A stretch of DNA of 64,000 bases from Beroe ovata (taxonomy: Eukaryota > Ctenophora > Nuda > Beroida > Beroidae), in contig CAMPET010000028.1 of the NCBI GenBank assembly GCA_946803715.1, forward strand, positions 395,605-459,604, given 5' to 3'. Position 1 is the stretch's first letter, and every line of letters starts with the position of its first letter. This document shows positions 23,174 through 36,609 of the stretch, piece after piece. The notes under the pieces were generated by a model that saw only the letters and a list, made by a program, of their open reading frames with translations, was not told the origin of the DNA and did not search any database. The position numbers and the translations under genes are program-made.

Positions 23174-24610
23174 TAGGAACTGAAAGTCCTAGTATGGCCA
23201 TGAAACGAGCAAGAGTGTAAATTATATAATGAGTTCCAGTATATGGTTTATATGATAGTCAGAGCCAATCAGAAAGTAGGACTTGTGTATTCTCCCAAAT
23301 TGACTAGTATCAATCAAGATAGTGTTCAAAATGTTTTATTAAGATCATGCTTAAATGGTATGTAGAAACTTGCATTAACAATCATTCTAATATCTTACTG
23401 CTCCTGTTGATACTTATAGTACATATCCAAACTATCTACAATCTGCTGACTGCTCACTACTTAGTACTTCACTCAGGTTCACTCATGATTCTATAATCAC
23501 CATAGGAAAGCTACGAATGAGAGAGGCGCTTCGTTTTTGACTATAGAACACCCATTGGAAAGATGGCTGACTTTTCAGATTCAGCTGCCCCCATTGTCGA
23601 GTATTTCAAGACCCATCCTCAATCTCATCAAGGTCCCCCAATGCTGTACCAAGCCTTCTCTCAGCTGGACACATCCCGACTACCTGATGTTATTGAGAGT
23701 GTTGCAGGTTCTGATGACATGTTTATAGAGAGAGACTCAACGAGGAGGACTGACACCAGAATAAACACTCACATCACCAAGAATCAGGAACATCATGCAG
23801 ATGTGATGTTAGGATTGCTCTATCTGATGGTTGGTGGTGCTGATGAGGCTCATGACCTTGTGCTGCCTCACTCCTGGCCTTGTGACACGCCCTGGGGCGG
23901 TCCGGCAGTGCCGGATTCTCCTGCCTTGTCGGATGCAGCATACATTCATGCAATACTGCACAGGTATGAAGGCAAGCATCTTGGTGAAGGAGGTATGAGG
24001 GGCTGGGAAAACGCCAAGTTCTGGTTTGGGCTCACCCCAGATACCCATTTCTTGTTTGGAAGAAATTCGTCTGATTTCAAACAACTGTGTNGAAAAGTAT
24101 GTTGAAATTGTTTTCATCGTCTCAAAAGTCTGCTTCAGTGATAGATATGTGTGATCAACTACACAATATGGAAATAGCAATGCTCTTTGATTATTGTAAC
24201 AAAATTGTGAATGTCAGATGATAGGAACTGAAAGTCCTAGTATGGCCATGAAACGAGCAAGAGTGTAAATGATATAATGAGTTCCAGTATATGGTTTATA
24301 TGATAGTCAGAGCCAATCAGAAAGTAGGACTTGTGTATTCTCCCAAATTGACTAGTATCAATCAAGATAGTGTTCAAAATGTTTTATTAAGATCATGCTT
24401 AAATGGTATGTAGAAACTTGCATTAACAATCATTCTAATATCTTACTGCTCCTGTTGATACTTATAGTACATATCCAAACTATCTACAATCTGCTGACTG
24501 CTCACTACTTAGTACTTCACTCAGGTTCACTCATGATTCTATAATCACCATAGGAAAGCTACGAATGAGAGAGGCGCTTCGTTTTTGACTATAGAACACC
24601 CATTGGAAAG
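23160..24610. repeat. Tandem duplication unit of about 1.05 kb
   Basis: Bases from about 23045 to 24091 recur from 24093 to 25139 with only a few differences noticed (for example TTGTCTC versus TCGTCTC and AATTATA versus AATGATA). The unit covers the 3' end of one gene, the spacer and the 5' three-quarters of the next gene. Confidence 0.85.
23563..24220 (+). pseudogene. Hybrid tandem copy 2 (copy 3 front, copy 1 back), broken at an N
   Basis: Residues 1-176 are nearly identical to copy 3 (the one difference noticed is Leu to Ile at the codon near 23816/24864). At base 24092 an N occurs, and from there the sequence matches the last 130 bases of copy 1 and its downstream DNA through about 24610. 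Depending on the N and the exact joint, the frame either stops at 24103 or could read on. This is the structure expected from unequal crossing-over between copies 1 and 3, but the N at the exact joint also allows an assembly misjoin. Treated as broken as written. Confidence 0.6.
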
Positions 24611-25339
24611 ATGGCTGACTTTTCAGATTCAGCTGCCCCCATTGTCGAGTATTTCAAGACCCATCCTCAATCTCATCAAGGTCCCCCAATGCTGTACCAA
24701 GCCTTCTCTCAGCTGGACACATCCCGACTACCTGATGTTATTGAGAGTGTTGCAGGTTCTGATGACATGTTTATAGAGAGAGACTCAACGAGGAGGACTG
24801 ACACCAGAATAAACACTCACATCACCAAGAATCAGGAACATCATGCAGATGTGATGTTAGGATTGATCTATCTGATGGTTGGTGGTGCTGATGAGGCTCA
24901 TGACCTTGTGCTGCCTCACTCCTGGCCTTGTGACACGCCCTGGGGCGGTCCGGCAGTGCCGGATTCTCCTGCCTTGTCGGATGCAGCATACATTCATGCA
25001 ATACTGCACAGGTATGAAGGCAAGCATCTTGGTGAAGGAGGTATGAGGGGCTGGGAAAACGCCAAGTTCTGGTTTGGGCTCACCCCAGATACCCATTTCT
25101 TGTTTGGAAGAAATTCGTCTGATTTCAAACAACTGTGTAAAAATCTATCTGAAAAAGATCAGAAAATCCTGCTGAAAATGAATGGATCCGATGACTGGAA
25201 CTGTAAAAATTTGGTAAACTTGTTCTCTAACGTAGAGCATGTGGTATCTTCAGACATTTCAAAGGTGTGTGATGAGTTCCACAACAGTGAAATCTTATCA
25301 ATGGTAAACCACTGTAACAGCCTGGTTAACCCCGGCTGA
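24611..25339 (+). CDS. Unrecognised 242-residue protein, tandem copy 3
   Basis: Intronless and intact. It is about 80% identical to copy 1 over residues 1-100, with the same core (IHAILHRYEG, GWENAKFWFG), while the last 70 residues are clearly different in sequence though similar in length and helical pattern (KNLVNLF, CDEFHNSEILSMVNHCN versus KSMLKLF, CDQLHNMEIAMLFDYCN). This shows the duplication is old even though the hybrid copy between is recent. Function unknown. It lies 1.05 kb after copy 2, with an intergenic spacer almost identical to the one between copies 1 and 2. Confidence 0.75.
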   Translation: MADFSDSAAPIVEYFKTHPQSHQGPPMLYQAFSQLDTSRLPDVIESVAGSDDMFIERDSTRRTDTRINTHITKNQEHHADVMLGLIYLMVGGADEAHDLVLPHSWPCDTPWGGPAVPDSPALSDAAYIHAILHRYEGKHLGEGGMRGWENAKFWFGLTPDTHFLFGRNSSDFKQLCKNLSEKDQKILLKMNGSDDWNCKNLVNLFSNVEHVVSSDISKVCDEFHNSEILSMVNHCNSLVNPG

Positions 25340-26211
25340 ATGGGAGGTTGACTACTTTCGTGACCACTGACCATCTATCTTAAATCTCAGCATCTACGTC
25401 CTAGGTAGTAGGTACCTTACTCAACAAGATACCACCATCTGTCATTATAGTACACATTGTGAAAAGATTTCCTGGATTTTAGTATGTCATGTATTTCTTC
25501 TCTTCCTTTTACGTCCGGGTTTGTGTTATCAGTTTGAAGTAACACCATTATTAAAGGTAAAGAGATAAAACTGTAACCATGACCTGCGTCACATACCTTA
25601 CTCGGTTTTCACCTCATGTTGATAACAAATTTTCATCAGATTTTCTTGTTATAAAGGAGTCCTTAGATAATTGAATCCATGTTGTATCATTTTCCATACC
25701 AGATTCCGAGCATAAAATGCACTGATGACTGATGCACTGTCCATTGGATGGACCATCCAATGGACCATCCAATGGACCATCCAATGGATGGTGCATACTC
25801 GACAGTGTACTAGCAGTTCATGACTAACCCTGTTGAGTGGTGATGGCATCTAGTGGGTTACGCTTATAAATTTATAAAATATACTACCTAATAGCGTTAT
25901 AAATTGATAGAAATAGATTACCTGTTGTTCCTTTCCTATAAGGAAGTTCCTAAGATTGAGTACCTAGTATTGATATCATTGGTACCTACCTATGAACATT
26001 GAACAAGGCCCTTGTTCCATTTCCGACGGTGCATTATGTATTTCACATATACGTCTATAATGATAGGAGTGGGTGATATGTATATGTTATCGGGCTTATC
26101 GGGTTTTGTGAAACACCTGTCATAATTACCCAATGTTTATCATCATAGGAGGGAATTATGAGGTGAAAGGAACATGGTAAACTTCGAACAAGTGATTAAA
26201 GATTATCCACG
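25340..26211. other. Intergenic with palindromic repeat
   Basis: No coding signal. Around 25738-25790 the words CCATTGGATGGACCATCCAATGG repeat three to four times; each is close to its own complement, so the tract can form nested hairpins. Confidence 0.6.
25738..25790. repeat. Palindromic CCATTGGATGG tandem array
   Basis: A 13-bp unit GGACCATCCAATG is repeated in tandem and bounded by CCATTGGATGG. Both strands read nearly the same word. Confidence 0.85.
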
Positions 26212-29200
26212 ATGACTGTTAAATCGGCCAGTTCAGTTGATCAGCACTTGACCACTCCCGATCACAATGTGCCCACTTCCAGTTTAGCAACCTCTAGCAA
26301 CACGCTCGAACAACCTAGCAACACCCTGCAGCAACCTAGCAACACGCACGAGACACCCACCAATCAGATTTACCCACCCGATGACGTCACAAAACACATT
26401 CAGATACTAGCACAAAGAGCTGATAGCTCATCACACATTCCTCCACCGATGAGCGAGGAATTGGTACAGTCAGATCCGAGACTAGACAGCCTCATTCAGC
26501 GGATACTGGCTAGTGGTCTGACAATTGTGTCAACTCAGAAAGATGCACCTGACCCATCTGAGGAGCGTCAGAGGGAGGAGTTAAGGAGGATTTTCCACAC
26601 GAAACCTGCACAGTTCCTGTACAGATTCCTGGCTTGTGCTCAGGTTTGAATTTTGATTATTTACACACTCTAACTTGCCTGCCTCGAAATATAACCGATA
26701 TTGTACGATTTTTCGACGTATTATTGTATTCAATCATGCCCTCATCTAATCAGCCAGAAGATAGACCACTTTTTGCTGAACATGAATCCGACCCAACAGT
26801 TTCCTTTTACCTCAAGAAACTAGGTCAAAAACCTAACGATTTCAAAGGTACATTCCTCGTCATTTTCGATGGTTTCCACCAACTCTGTTGTCTTTAGAAT
26901 CACGAATTCCAGTGCTCTTTTGTTCATATTCTTAATAATTCACAGTAGTGAGAAACAGGAGGTATGCCCGGTTACAGCAACTTCTGACTGAGGGTTCCTA
27001 CTTCTCCGATGAAGAAATGAAAAAAAGGGAACCAAAACTTCACTACCAGATGATCGGTAAGTGAATTGTGAGACAGTATACATAAAGCTCAGTACATACC
27101 TTGTTTTCTCGACAATTTAAAAATTCTCATTTTCTGCTTATTAATTTGGATCGCACGGTTTTATTAAAGTATAAACTGAAACAGCTCATGAAGATGTAAC
27201 TATATGATGGAAGTGTTCTCTCAATCAAGGCAAGCAAATTTCCAGGCGCTGATGGTGGTTATATATTACTAATTCATATCTCGTGCTAAATGACGTAGGT
27301 CTGTGTGTACTGTGTATATTAATTGTGTGAACTGTGACGTATGCTTGTGTGTGGAAGTGGATCCATAGTAACTACCTACCTATGTTTTGATCTTCACTTT
27401 CTATCCTTGCTCTAATATGGCGTTATTATATTCGGCAATAATTAAAACTGGTCGAATGAGTTTAACATCTTTTTCGTTTAAAACACTTGTTTGTGTACCG
27501 ACAATAAATATGAAAGCTCGATTCAACAACTCCGTTTAAAAGTACGTAATAGACGACCAATCACTGCAGAGTGTGCAGTGATTTCATCCAATCAGCAACC
27601 GATGTTTCTGTTTGATCATGCTTCTTCAACTGATCAGTTTTCCAAAACTTTGAGTAATTGCAAATGAACCACTTTTAAAGATTTTAACATTCATCAACAT
27701 TGTAGCAACTAGCGCCAAAAAGACTGATGGGTTTTGAACGGGACTAGTAGAGTTATTGCAGTAATCATCAACTAATGATGGTCTCAACTTCTTATTATAT
27801 CGATGATTAAGTACCTATTGTTATTAATCAACTTGCTGTGAACTGAGATAATTGCTGCACGTCTTTGATGACGCTGAGTCAAACTTTAAATACTATATGT
27901 GAACTTTTTCTTTTGTGCGGTCCCGCAAGAAGACAATGATATCAGAATTCTTTTTATCTTTCCTTAGTATGTTTTTTCATCTCAAAATTTCCGCATTTCG
28001 TGATCTAATGCTCAACAACCTGTTGAAAAAAAAACATTTGATCTCGATCAGCAGTCTGGTTTTGTTGAAAATAAACTTGATTACGATAACCTATAGTTTT
28101 TTGACTTTTGAACTTGAGCGAGGTTTTCATATCATCTGTACACTGTCAATTTCTGACTGTGACATAGCATTGCGGCATATTGATGTGCATAATGCATATG
28201 TAGTATGCTGCCATATGCCACCTGGGGATATTGCATACGGGCGATTAGTGATTACTTGATGATACTTTTTATTTTTTATAACCCTAGGTTTCCATGATTT
28301 ACCAATAACTTATGGGTATTGGGTATGATATCGTTATCTGACTGTTCCTTGTAACGGAACAACTTTAATTACTTAATTATATGATCCTTTTCGTCGGAAC
28401 ACTTAGCTTTTCTGTTTGAGTGTTTCTCATTCAGTATTTGAGAGATCATTATTCTCAGAATTCTTGCATTATACTTGATACAAGCCTCTGTCTCAAACGT
28501 CAAGACCATTTAAATGAGGCTCTACTGCAGAACATAAACTGTCCATGATATGAAACAATACTTGATCTTGTCTATCGGTTCTTAGTCGGGAGAATGTATT
28601 CATGAAAAAATTTTCGTTACATAACATTAATTCTGTTGTTATTCTAAGAACACTCGACACAATGGCGTAATCCAAACCTAGGATTTCAAACATGATTCCT
28701 CCATCCGATGCCACCTAGCTTACGCCACACATACACACTCGGGATGATAGGCCACCTCACTCTAAAACACGCGATTTCTATATATGTTGTGTGCTATTTT
28801 GAATCTAGTTTATTATGTGTGCGCAACTGTGGCATAGCACCGTTGCTATCATAATTAACTAGGTATGTAGCTTAATGAGTTATGAACTGCGTCGTACTAT
28901 TTCTCTTTTGCACACTTTCACCTTCATGGTTCCACATTGCTATCCAATATCTATTAAAAACTATACTCTTTAATAAACCAGTGAAATATGACAAATATTT
29001 CAATATAATATGCGATGCATGCCAATCCAATTTGAGATAAAACTACCATGTGCCATTTCAAATCGATCCTTAGTAGCGCGAGATACGATTGACGATTTTA
29101 TATCATTTCTTAAGTTATCTTTCTGAAAATCACGTAACTTTTCACGGTAGTTTTATCAAGCACATTGCCTGTTCTTCTTTTCGCACACGTGTTACGTGCT

Positions 29201-32200
29201 TGTTTCCTACAATGAGTGGTGGCATTACGACTTGTCATTTAGTGTTGTGCTCAATCACTCATCTCTATGTTGTCAACTTAATATTAGTGACATCGTAATC
29301 AAAATATCATAGTGATTGTTATCAATATCATTGTGATTGTTGTGCTTGCGTTTTTTGAGTGCATGTGCCATGTGCGGTAATCTATTTGACGCGATTATTC
29401 TATGTGGTTTCGATGACTTGTCTTTCTAAGAAACGATCTGTTTGCTGACGTTTTCCACGTTTATGAAACATGGTTTTTGCCAAGGATTATGCGTTGATAG
29501 TAGGATACGAATTGGTCAAAATTAGCAGTAGTTCAATAGGATATGAGAGATCATAATCAGATAGCAATCTGTTACCTCAGCAATTTCTTGATATTTATAT
29601 TATGGCAACCTGCTAAGATGATCTAATGTCTGGAAACGTACCATTTTATCACTTCATACAGCGAAGCGAGTTTATTAAAAATCAAACTTAAATGGATTTA
29701 TCCTGCTTTTATCCCCAATTATCCATCTACTCCTGTTTCAGCTGATTAAGTCTCAAGACATGTGCAGAGATGGGTATTGGGGAAAGGATAAGATATACCC
29801 ATGGTATAGGTAGTCGGTACATCTTCTTCTTTCCCAGCTCATTCTCTACTTTTATCTGTTCATTTATCTTTGATTTTTATTAACACACGTTAAATATTTA
29901 ATGAGATTGAAATTTTAATTCCACTTTATCAATGAACGGCGAAAACCACAATTTTCTTTAAATAAGCCACGTTAATACTAGCACTTATGACTATTGGATA
30001 ATCGACCAATATAGCAAAAAATATCTCCATAATTCAACAGATTGTAAAGTTTCCACTCGAAAATTGATGATTTATCATCTGATAAGGTATCCAGGTATAA
30101 AACCTATGTACTCATCAAATCATGCATAGCATTTTATCAAAAAGATAAAATAACAATATGTCCAGTAGTCTAGCCAGCATAGGGAATTTTAACTCGTGAC
30201 TCGGTTTAATACAGATACCACAGACAACATGACATTTAAACTTATCTACTGAATATGGTCTTGTAATGTTACAGGTAGTGATCTCCAGCTTGCGTTTTTA
30301 AACATTCTTGTATTAAATCACGGATTGAATTTAAATCAAGTTAGTGTGAAGCAACTTTGTGCCAGGTACCGTAAGCCGAAATGTCTTTGAATTTCACGAG
30401 TCTACATTTGATTGAAAAGAGTGATCACCCGTGATGAGTTCAAAATACTTTTTCCGATTCAAATTTAAGTTCTTCATCGGAGTTCCTGGTAATGATATGA
30501 TTACATGGGCAATTTACATACGATTGATTATTATAAATTCACATGGTTTGTCTCACATGGTTTATCTTTTGATCCTAAATTTCCCACAAGGATTGTGTCT
30601 GCATTGACAATATTATGCAGTATGCTTGTTATTTATTACTGAGTAACTAGTGCGGGTGCACTGATGCGCGACATTTGTCGATTAGGTTAAGTTATGGTTG
30701 TTCCTATTTTGATTTCACTTGGGGAGTGAGGAATCAATAAAAAGAACCTTATGATTATTAAAGATACTTGATTCTTGAAACACGATGATTTCATTGCACA
30801 GGTCAGTTCGAAACGGAGGAAGAGAAATCGGCCAAGGTTCGCGAGCACTTGGCGGGCAGGGGCGAGGGCAAGTTCTCGGAGTTTCTCCTCATCCAATCTG
30901 ACAGATCTGATTATCTCGAGCAGAACATTGAGGAGGAAGAGGAGGTGGGTGATGCGTGAGTAGTAACGCGTGACAGTGAATTCTGTACTGCGTGATCACT
31001 GATCAGCAGCTGCGGTACTGCGTGATATTAGCATCGAAATTGTGTGATCTAATTTTTCTGACTCATGAACTTATGAACAATGGGTCTCCGGTCAATTCAC
31101 ACTCCCTACTGGCTTAGCCAGACTTTATTTACAGCTTCTTGAAGCACGTGAAACAATGTGTATGTTCACGAGTGTCATTAAAATAAAGTTCCCCATTCTT
31201 ATCCACAAACGTCTTGTACTCCAATTCGACCATGACCTCATACCCACATTTATCCCTGAAAATCTTGCCAGAATAGAGTCCAGTCGCCAGATTCAGCGAG
31301 TATTCACAGCCCTTCTCCCGAGCTACTACCTCACTTCTTTTGAGCAACTCCGTTCCAAGACCTCTGACCCTCGCGTCTTTGGAAGTGCACATTCCGATAT
31401 CAAATTGAACTCTCTGACAATCCCATTCGACAAACATGGCCGATACATCGAACTTCAATCGCCGAGCTATTTCTTTATACCCTTTTATCCCTTGCCGGAG
31501 TTTCTTCTTTCGGAATAACCATGCATACCAGGATATCATAGCAACCATCATGCGTTCAGTGTATTTCCTCATCCAATCCGATCTATCGACAACATCGGTA
31601 AGACGAACACTGATAATTTCTCCCGATGAGTTGGTTGCCATGACACAACACCCCGCTTTGATAGCCTCACTGATAGTCGAATCAATGAGAGAGTTCCGCT
31701 GTATCCCAACACTCCTACACAGCGGTTCATCGGGGAAGAAATTCTCCGCAAATAATTGCTGAACTTCTGCGGTTCTACTAACGGGGATAACTCCGAACTC
31801 TATCCCTTCCGCACTGAAATCGGTCATGATCTGAAGTTGTTCTCAGCTGAAATGGAGTATGGAGCGTGATTGTTTGAAGCCGAGTAAAAATGATCGGCAA
31901 GAGAGATCATTGCACGTGCGCGCATGCGCGCGTCGCCATCGCAACCGTCACGTCGAGAAAACAATGATACTGAATTCCAAGGAACCTAATATGAATACGT
32001 CAGGTAAGTAAGTAATTTAGGCATAGGATGAAATGTATATTGTATATCATATAGTGTACACTGTACACTGTACATTACACAATTTTGCGGCCTGGGAATG
32101 TCAAGATATCAGAATAGCTTCAAATGGACAGCATCAAAAAGTGAGCGCACAGTACTCACTACTCAATTACAGTATACACTCAACAGTGTACATTGTTATG

Positions 32201-35200
32201 TAGGTATTCTAGGACCTAGACTTATTAGGTATGGCCCTCAACCGATACAATTAGGTATACAATCTGCGGCTATACATGGGAGTACCATTCAACAAAGCTA
32301 GAAATGAATTATGCTAGATGTAACATGAGAGCTTATTAGAGTGGATAGCATCGAAACGAAAGCATACAGCATACTGTATAAGTGTATAGCATGACCGACG
32401 TACTGTACATGTTGAGAATATGTTCGGAGTACAAACAATACAATGCAGTAAGCTTCCCGATGTGTAGTGTGTACATCTCAAGTAGTCATTAGACAGAGCA
32501 TAATATGGCAAACTTAAGACGAGAGAGCGTTGCTATGCGACATAGATGATCTATGATTATCCAATTCAGCGGCAACTCGTGGTCTGACGTCAAGGGTGAA
32601 GGTGTTTTCCGGCTAATGCTCAGATTCCGAGCATCAATTCGAAATTAATTCAATTTCCCATAATCAGCTACCATGATACAAGGTTCGAGTGAATATGAAA
32701 TAATTATATCCCAAAACATGTACATGTTTCCGTCTCTCAGCTCAAGGGTAACCGGACTGTTGTCCGAAGTGGACTCTTGTCCGAATCCGAATTTTTGGTT
32801 TTCGGACAACAGTCCGCTTCGGACAAGAATCCATTTGGCGGACTCTTGTCCGAATTTGCATGACAATTATTCAATGCAATAAAAATGGCTTTCGGGTTTC
32901 GGACAATAGTCCGTTCGGCGGACTCTTGTCCGAATACGTCTGCAGGAGTGCTTGCGAACACATAGGGTTAGGGTTAGGGTTAGGGTTAGGAGACGTTTTC
33001 GGACAACAGTCCAATTCGGACAAGAGTCCGCTTTTTTCGGAACCAATTCGGAACTCAGATTCGGACAAGAGTCCGTTTCGGACAACAGTCCGCTTCGGAC
33101 CACAGTCCTAGAATCCAGCTCAAGCAACCAACACAAATGTATGTGAAATAGTGGAAAGTGTCGTGCACTTCATGAACTATCCCATTACGTTGTATAACTA
33201 CTACCTATCTCATCTCTACTCTTTTATTCCTCCCAAATGTTAAACTGCTACCTACCATGCTCTATGTTAATGTATGAGCCACTATCAGCAATATATAATA
33301 TGATCATAATATCAGCCTATCAACAATAGTCCGTCAACAATAATCCGAAAATGATGAATTGTTTAATCACCCCTAATTGATAATTAATTAAAGGATTAGC
33401 TAGTAATTCTCGTCACTCCACATTTCAGGAAGATGAAGATGACGATATGTCTCAGCAGGGGAGCAAGGAGCAACTGGCAGCACAGTTCCGATCAATCATG
33501 ATTGAGCGGTTCCTTGCAGGGCAGGATACCGATCACGTGACTTATCATGATATCGACTATAACGAGCAGTACGACGACCTCACCCTCAGGTACGTGTGGT
33601 GCATTCTCATAATAGTTGGGAATAGCTGTTATAGAGTTACAACTTCCTAGAGTTCGTTCCACCCAGAGTTTATACAGAGTTATAGTTATATACGGGACGC
33701 TTTGACAGCGGACAGTCTGACAGTTACTATTCCCTGAGAGAATTTGACACTCCCTGTCACCGGCTGTCAAGATGTTACTCCTTATCATCATCATATTCTG
33801 AGGTGGTAGCCAGTCCGTCGTCTATTCACCACATCCTCCCCCGTCAGAGCAATGTCCTTGTCCCCGGTCTCCACCAGGAGGAATGAGTCCACCAGACAGA
33901 GGAACATGAGAACTGCCAGTCCGACCAGCGGTACGAACTTAGGAACCACCGGAGCTAGGTTTAGGATCAGGAACGGGCCGAGGAAGGAGCCGAACCGGCC
34001 CGCAGCTGAGGATACCCCATATACGAGTCCTCTGTGTGAAGTGGGAGCTATTTCCCCGCTCCACAGATACACTCCACAGAATGCTGCGGATACGAATATG
34101 ACACCGATGAGACACGCTATGCTCTCCACTGTCCACTGCCCATGGATAGTGATATCAGGGATAGCCAGCAGGTAGAACACTCCTGCTCCAAGAAACATGC
34201 CCATCATGGAGCGACGGCGACCAAGTACCGCAATGAGGGGCGTGAGGACGTTATACGCGATGATCTCACCCACCATACCCATGAGATAGCCGATGTAGAG
34301 GTCAGGGAATATGGACCCCCACCCAAAGTTGAACCCGTAGTACGACATTGCCACGACAAACCATAGAAACATGAGAAGGAGTGTCTCCATGAGCATCATC
34401 GGGTATTGGAACATATCCTTGACTTGCTGTCCAAACGATTGTGTCCTCGTTTTGATCTTCTCTGTGTCCGAGATGACGATATTGTCCAGTTTGAGGTCCA
34501 TGTCGTTGAGGGATGCCAGGAAGTTTAGTGAATCCCGTGCCGCCCCCTCATCATTCTTCATGAGGTGGAATCTGGGCGTTTCCCTACACACAAACACTGG
34601 TATATCCAACACGGCTATGATTATTGCCGCGGCTAGGAACATGTAATTCCAATCGTGGATAAAGTACCCGACTGCTGTGGCCACAGCGTAGCCCAACGCC
34701 CAGAAAATCTGGAACAAGCTGTTGGAGAAGTTACGGAGTCGGGCAGGAAGGATTTCCTGAACAAGAATATACATGGGCGTGCTGACCATGAACTCTCCGA
34801 ATCCCTGTACGAATCTAATCGCTAACAGGAAGTAGTAGTTCCGACAGAAAGTACCAGCAAGCGTGATCGGCACTTCTATCAGACATCCCATCATGGCACA
34901 TCGCTTCCTACCGATGTTGTCGTAGAAAAATGTACCGAAAAGTAGAGCTACCAATGCGCCTGCGAAGTAAATGGATGAAACCAGCGTCTTTGCCCCTTTT
35001 TCCGAGCCTTTGTTGCAGTTAAAGATGTTGAAATCAGCTGCAAAGGAAGTTCGGTCTAATGTCCACTCGAAATCTGACGGCTTGAGAACATTCTCAATCA
35101 GTCCGCTTGGGGTTTCACGCGTTGCACAGGGTAATTGGTTAAGTTTTGACTGATTCCAGGTCTTCACAAGTCTGTTACATTCATCTGACAGACATTGCCA

Positions 35201-36481
35201 GTCCTCTGCATATTCTGTTCCTGGTTCCAGACCTGTAAACGACTAAGTCAATAATACCTTCGAAGTCTTTTAGCTATGCTCTTTTCAGAGGTACATAGTG
35301 CATGTTCATTTTTTTCAAAATTAAAATCTAAAATATCGTTATTCAAATTCATGAAACCCTACTGCCTACCTGCAAATGATGTGATGTATAGGATGGTTGG
35401 TGCTCGTATCCAAATCAAGATCAACCAGATAACATATCCGTCAAATTTGAACGTTCTCTTTCTCGATATGGTTTCTATGATATCATCTGACGTGTATGCA
35501 GTACCGGCTTGGGGAATGAACGACGCTTTCTCTTCTCCTTTATCGCTCATTCTGTCACTCTAAACGAGTGAAATGTTATCGGTTTCATGTTCACAGATAT
35601 CGGTATCATGCTCACAGATATCGGTATCATGTTCACAGATATTGGTATCATGTTCACAGATATCGGTTTCATGCTCACAGATATCGGTATCATGTTCACA
35701 GATATCGGTATCATGTTCATTGCTCACAGATATCGCTTCGGAACGGAATACCGATAGGTGAACGGTGTAGGTAGCTACTACAAGCTTAGCTCTTCATTTC
35801 AAACTAGGTAGACCTATTTATGGCAAGAGAAGACAAACAAACAACAATCTAGGGGTTATTCAAGAATTCAAAAGAGGAGATAGATTGCCTGAATATATGT
35901 CATATGATAAAATAATAAGCAGTTAAAAAAAGCTCCGGGGTAATTGACCCGGAACTTTTGGATCACGGTGGGTACCTGAAGGTGGGTACTTGATACTGTG
36001 TCGCGCGTTCCGTCTTGAAAATATCAATTTGAAGGTGGGAACCCGGCCGTTAATATGTTCTATTTTTAGGTACCCACCTTCAAATTTGTCGAACGCGCGT
36101 ACATTACTGTGTTATGAAATCTTGATACGCGTGTGTGTGTGACTATATGTGAGTGTGTGCGTGTGTAACATATGTGTCAGTGTACCGTGTCTTTATACAC
36201 TCGATATTTACACCAGTTCCCGGAGAGAATCTCCCGAGATTTTTTGCTCAGAAAAAAATTTGGGGAAAGGGGATNAACACAGAAATCATGAAGCAGTGAC
36301 AAGACGATCGCTTTAGTTAAGTAATGAGAGCTTAATATGTCTGTAGTAGAGCTGGTATCATAATAATGATGTATAATAATGTCCCATCCCTCTCTCTGTG
36401 CATGTATGATATTATGATGAAGTAGCAAGGACTGCAGCAGTCCTGAGATCTCACATTACCTACTACGAGGACACTGTTAAA

Positions 36482-36521
<40 letters not shown>

Positions 36522-36572
36522 TGACACACACATGCACACACATACACACACACAGTGTGTGCGTCTGTGTAT

Positions 36573-36609
<37 letters not shown>

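Noticed and set aside
27915..28259. 114-codon frame in CCDC97 intron 3
   Set aside because: AT-driven hydrophobic frame, no start context, no homology recognised.
31129..31827. Acetyltransferase as a retrogene of CCDC97 or an AT-rich artefact
   Set aside because: The GNAT motif and full-length frame support a real, independent gene.
32751..33146. CRISPR-like array of short palindromic repeats
   Set aside because: Repeats are 14-16 bp, alternate in orientation, have irregular spacing and lie in animal DNA; the frames across it are repeat artefacts.
35568..35774. Two overlapping 60-70 codon frames with repeated HRYRYHV / SCSQISV words
   Set aside because: They are translations of the 21-bp minisatellite in two phases.
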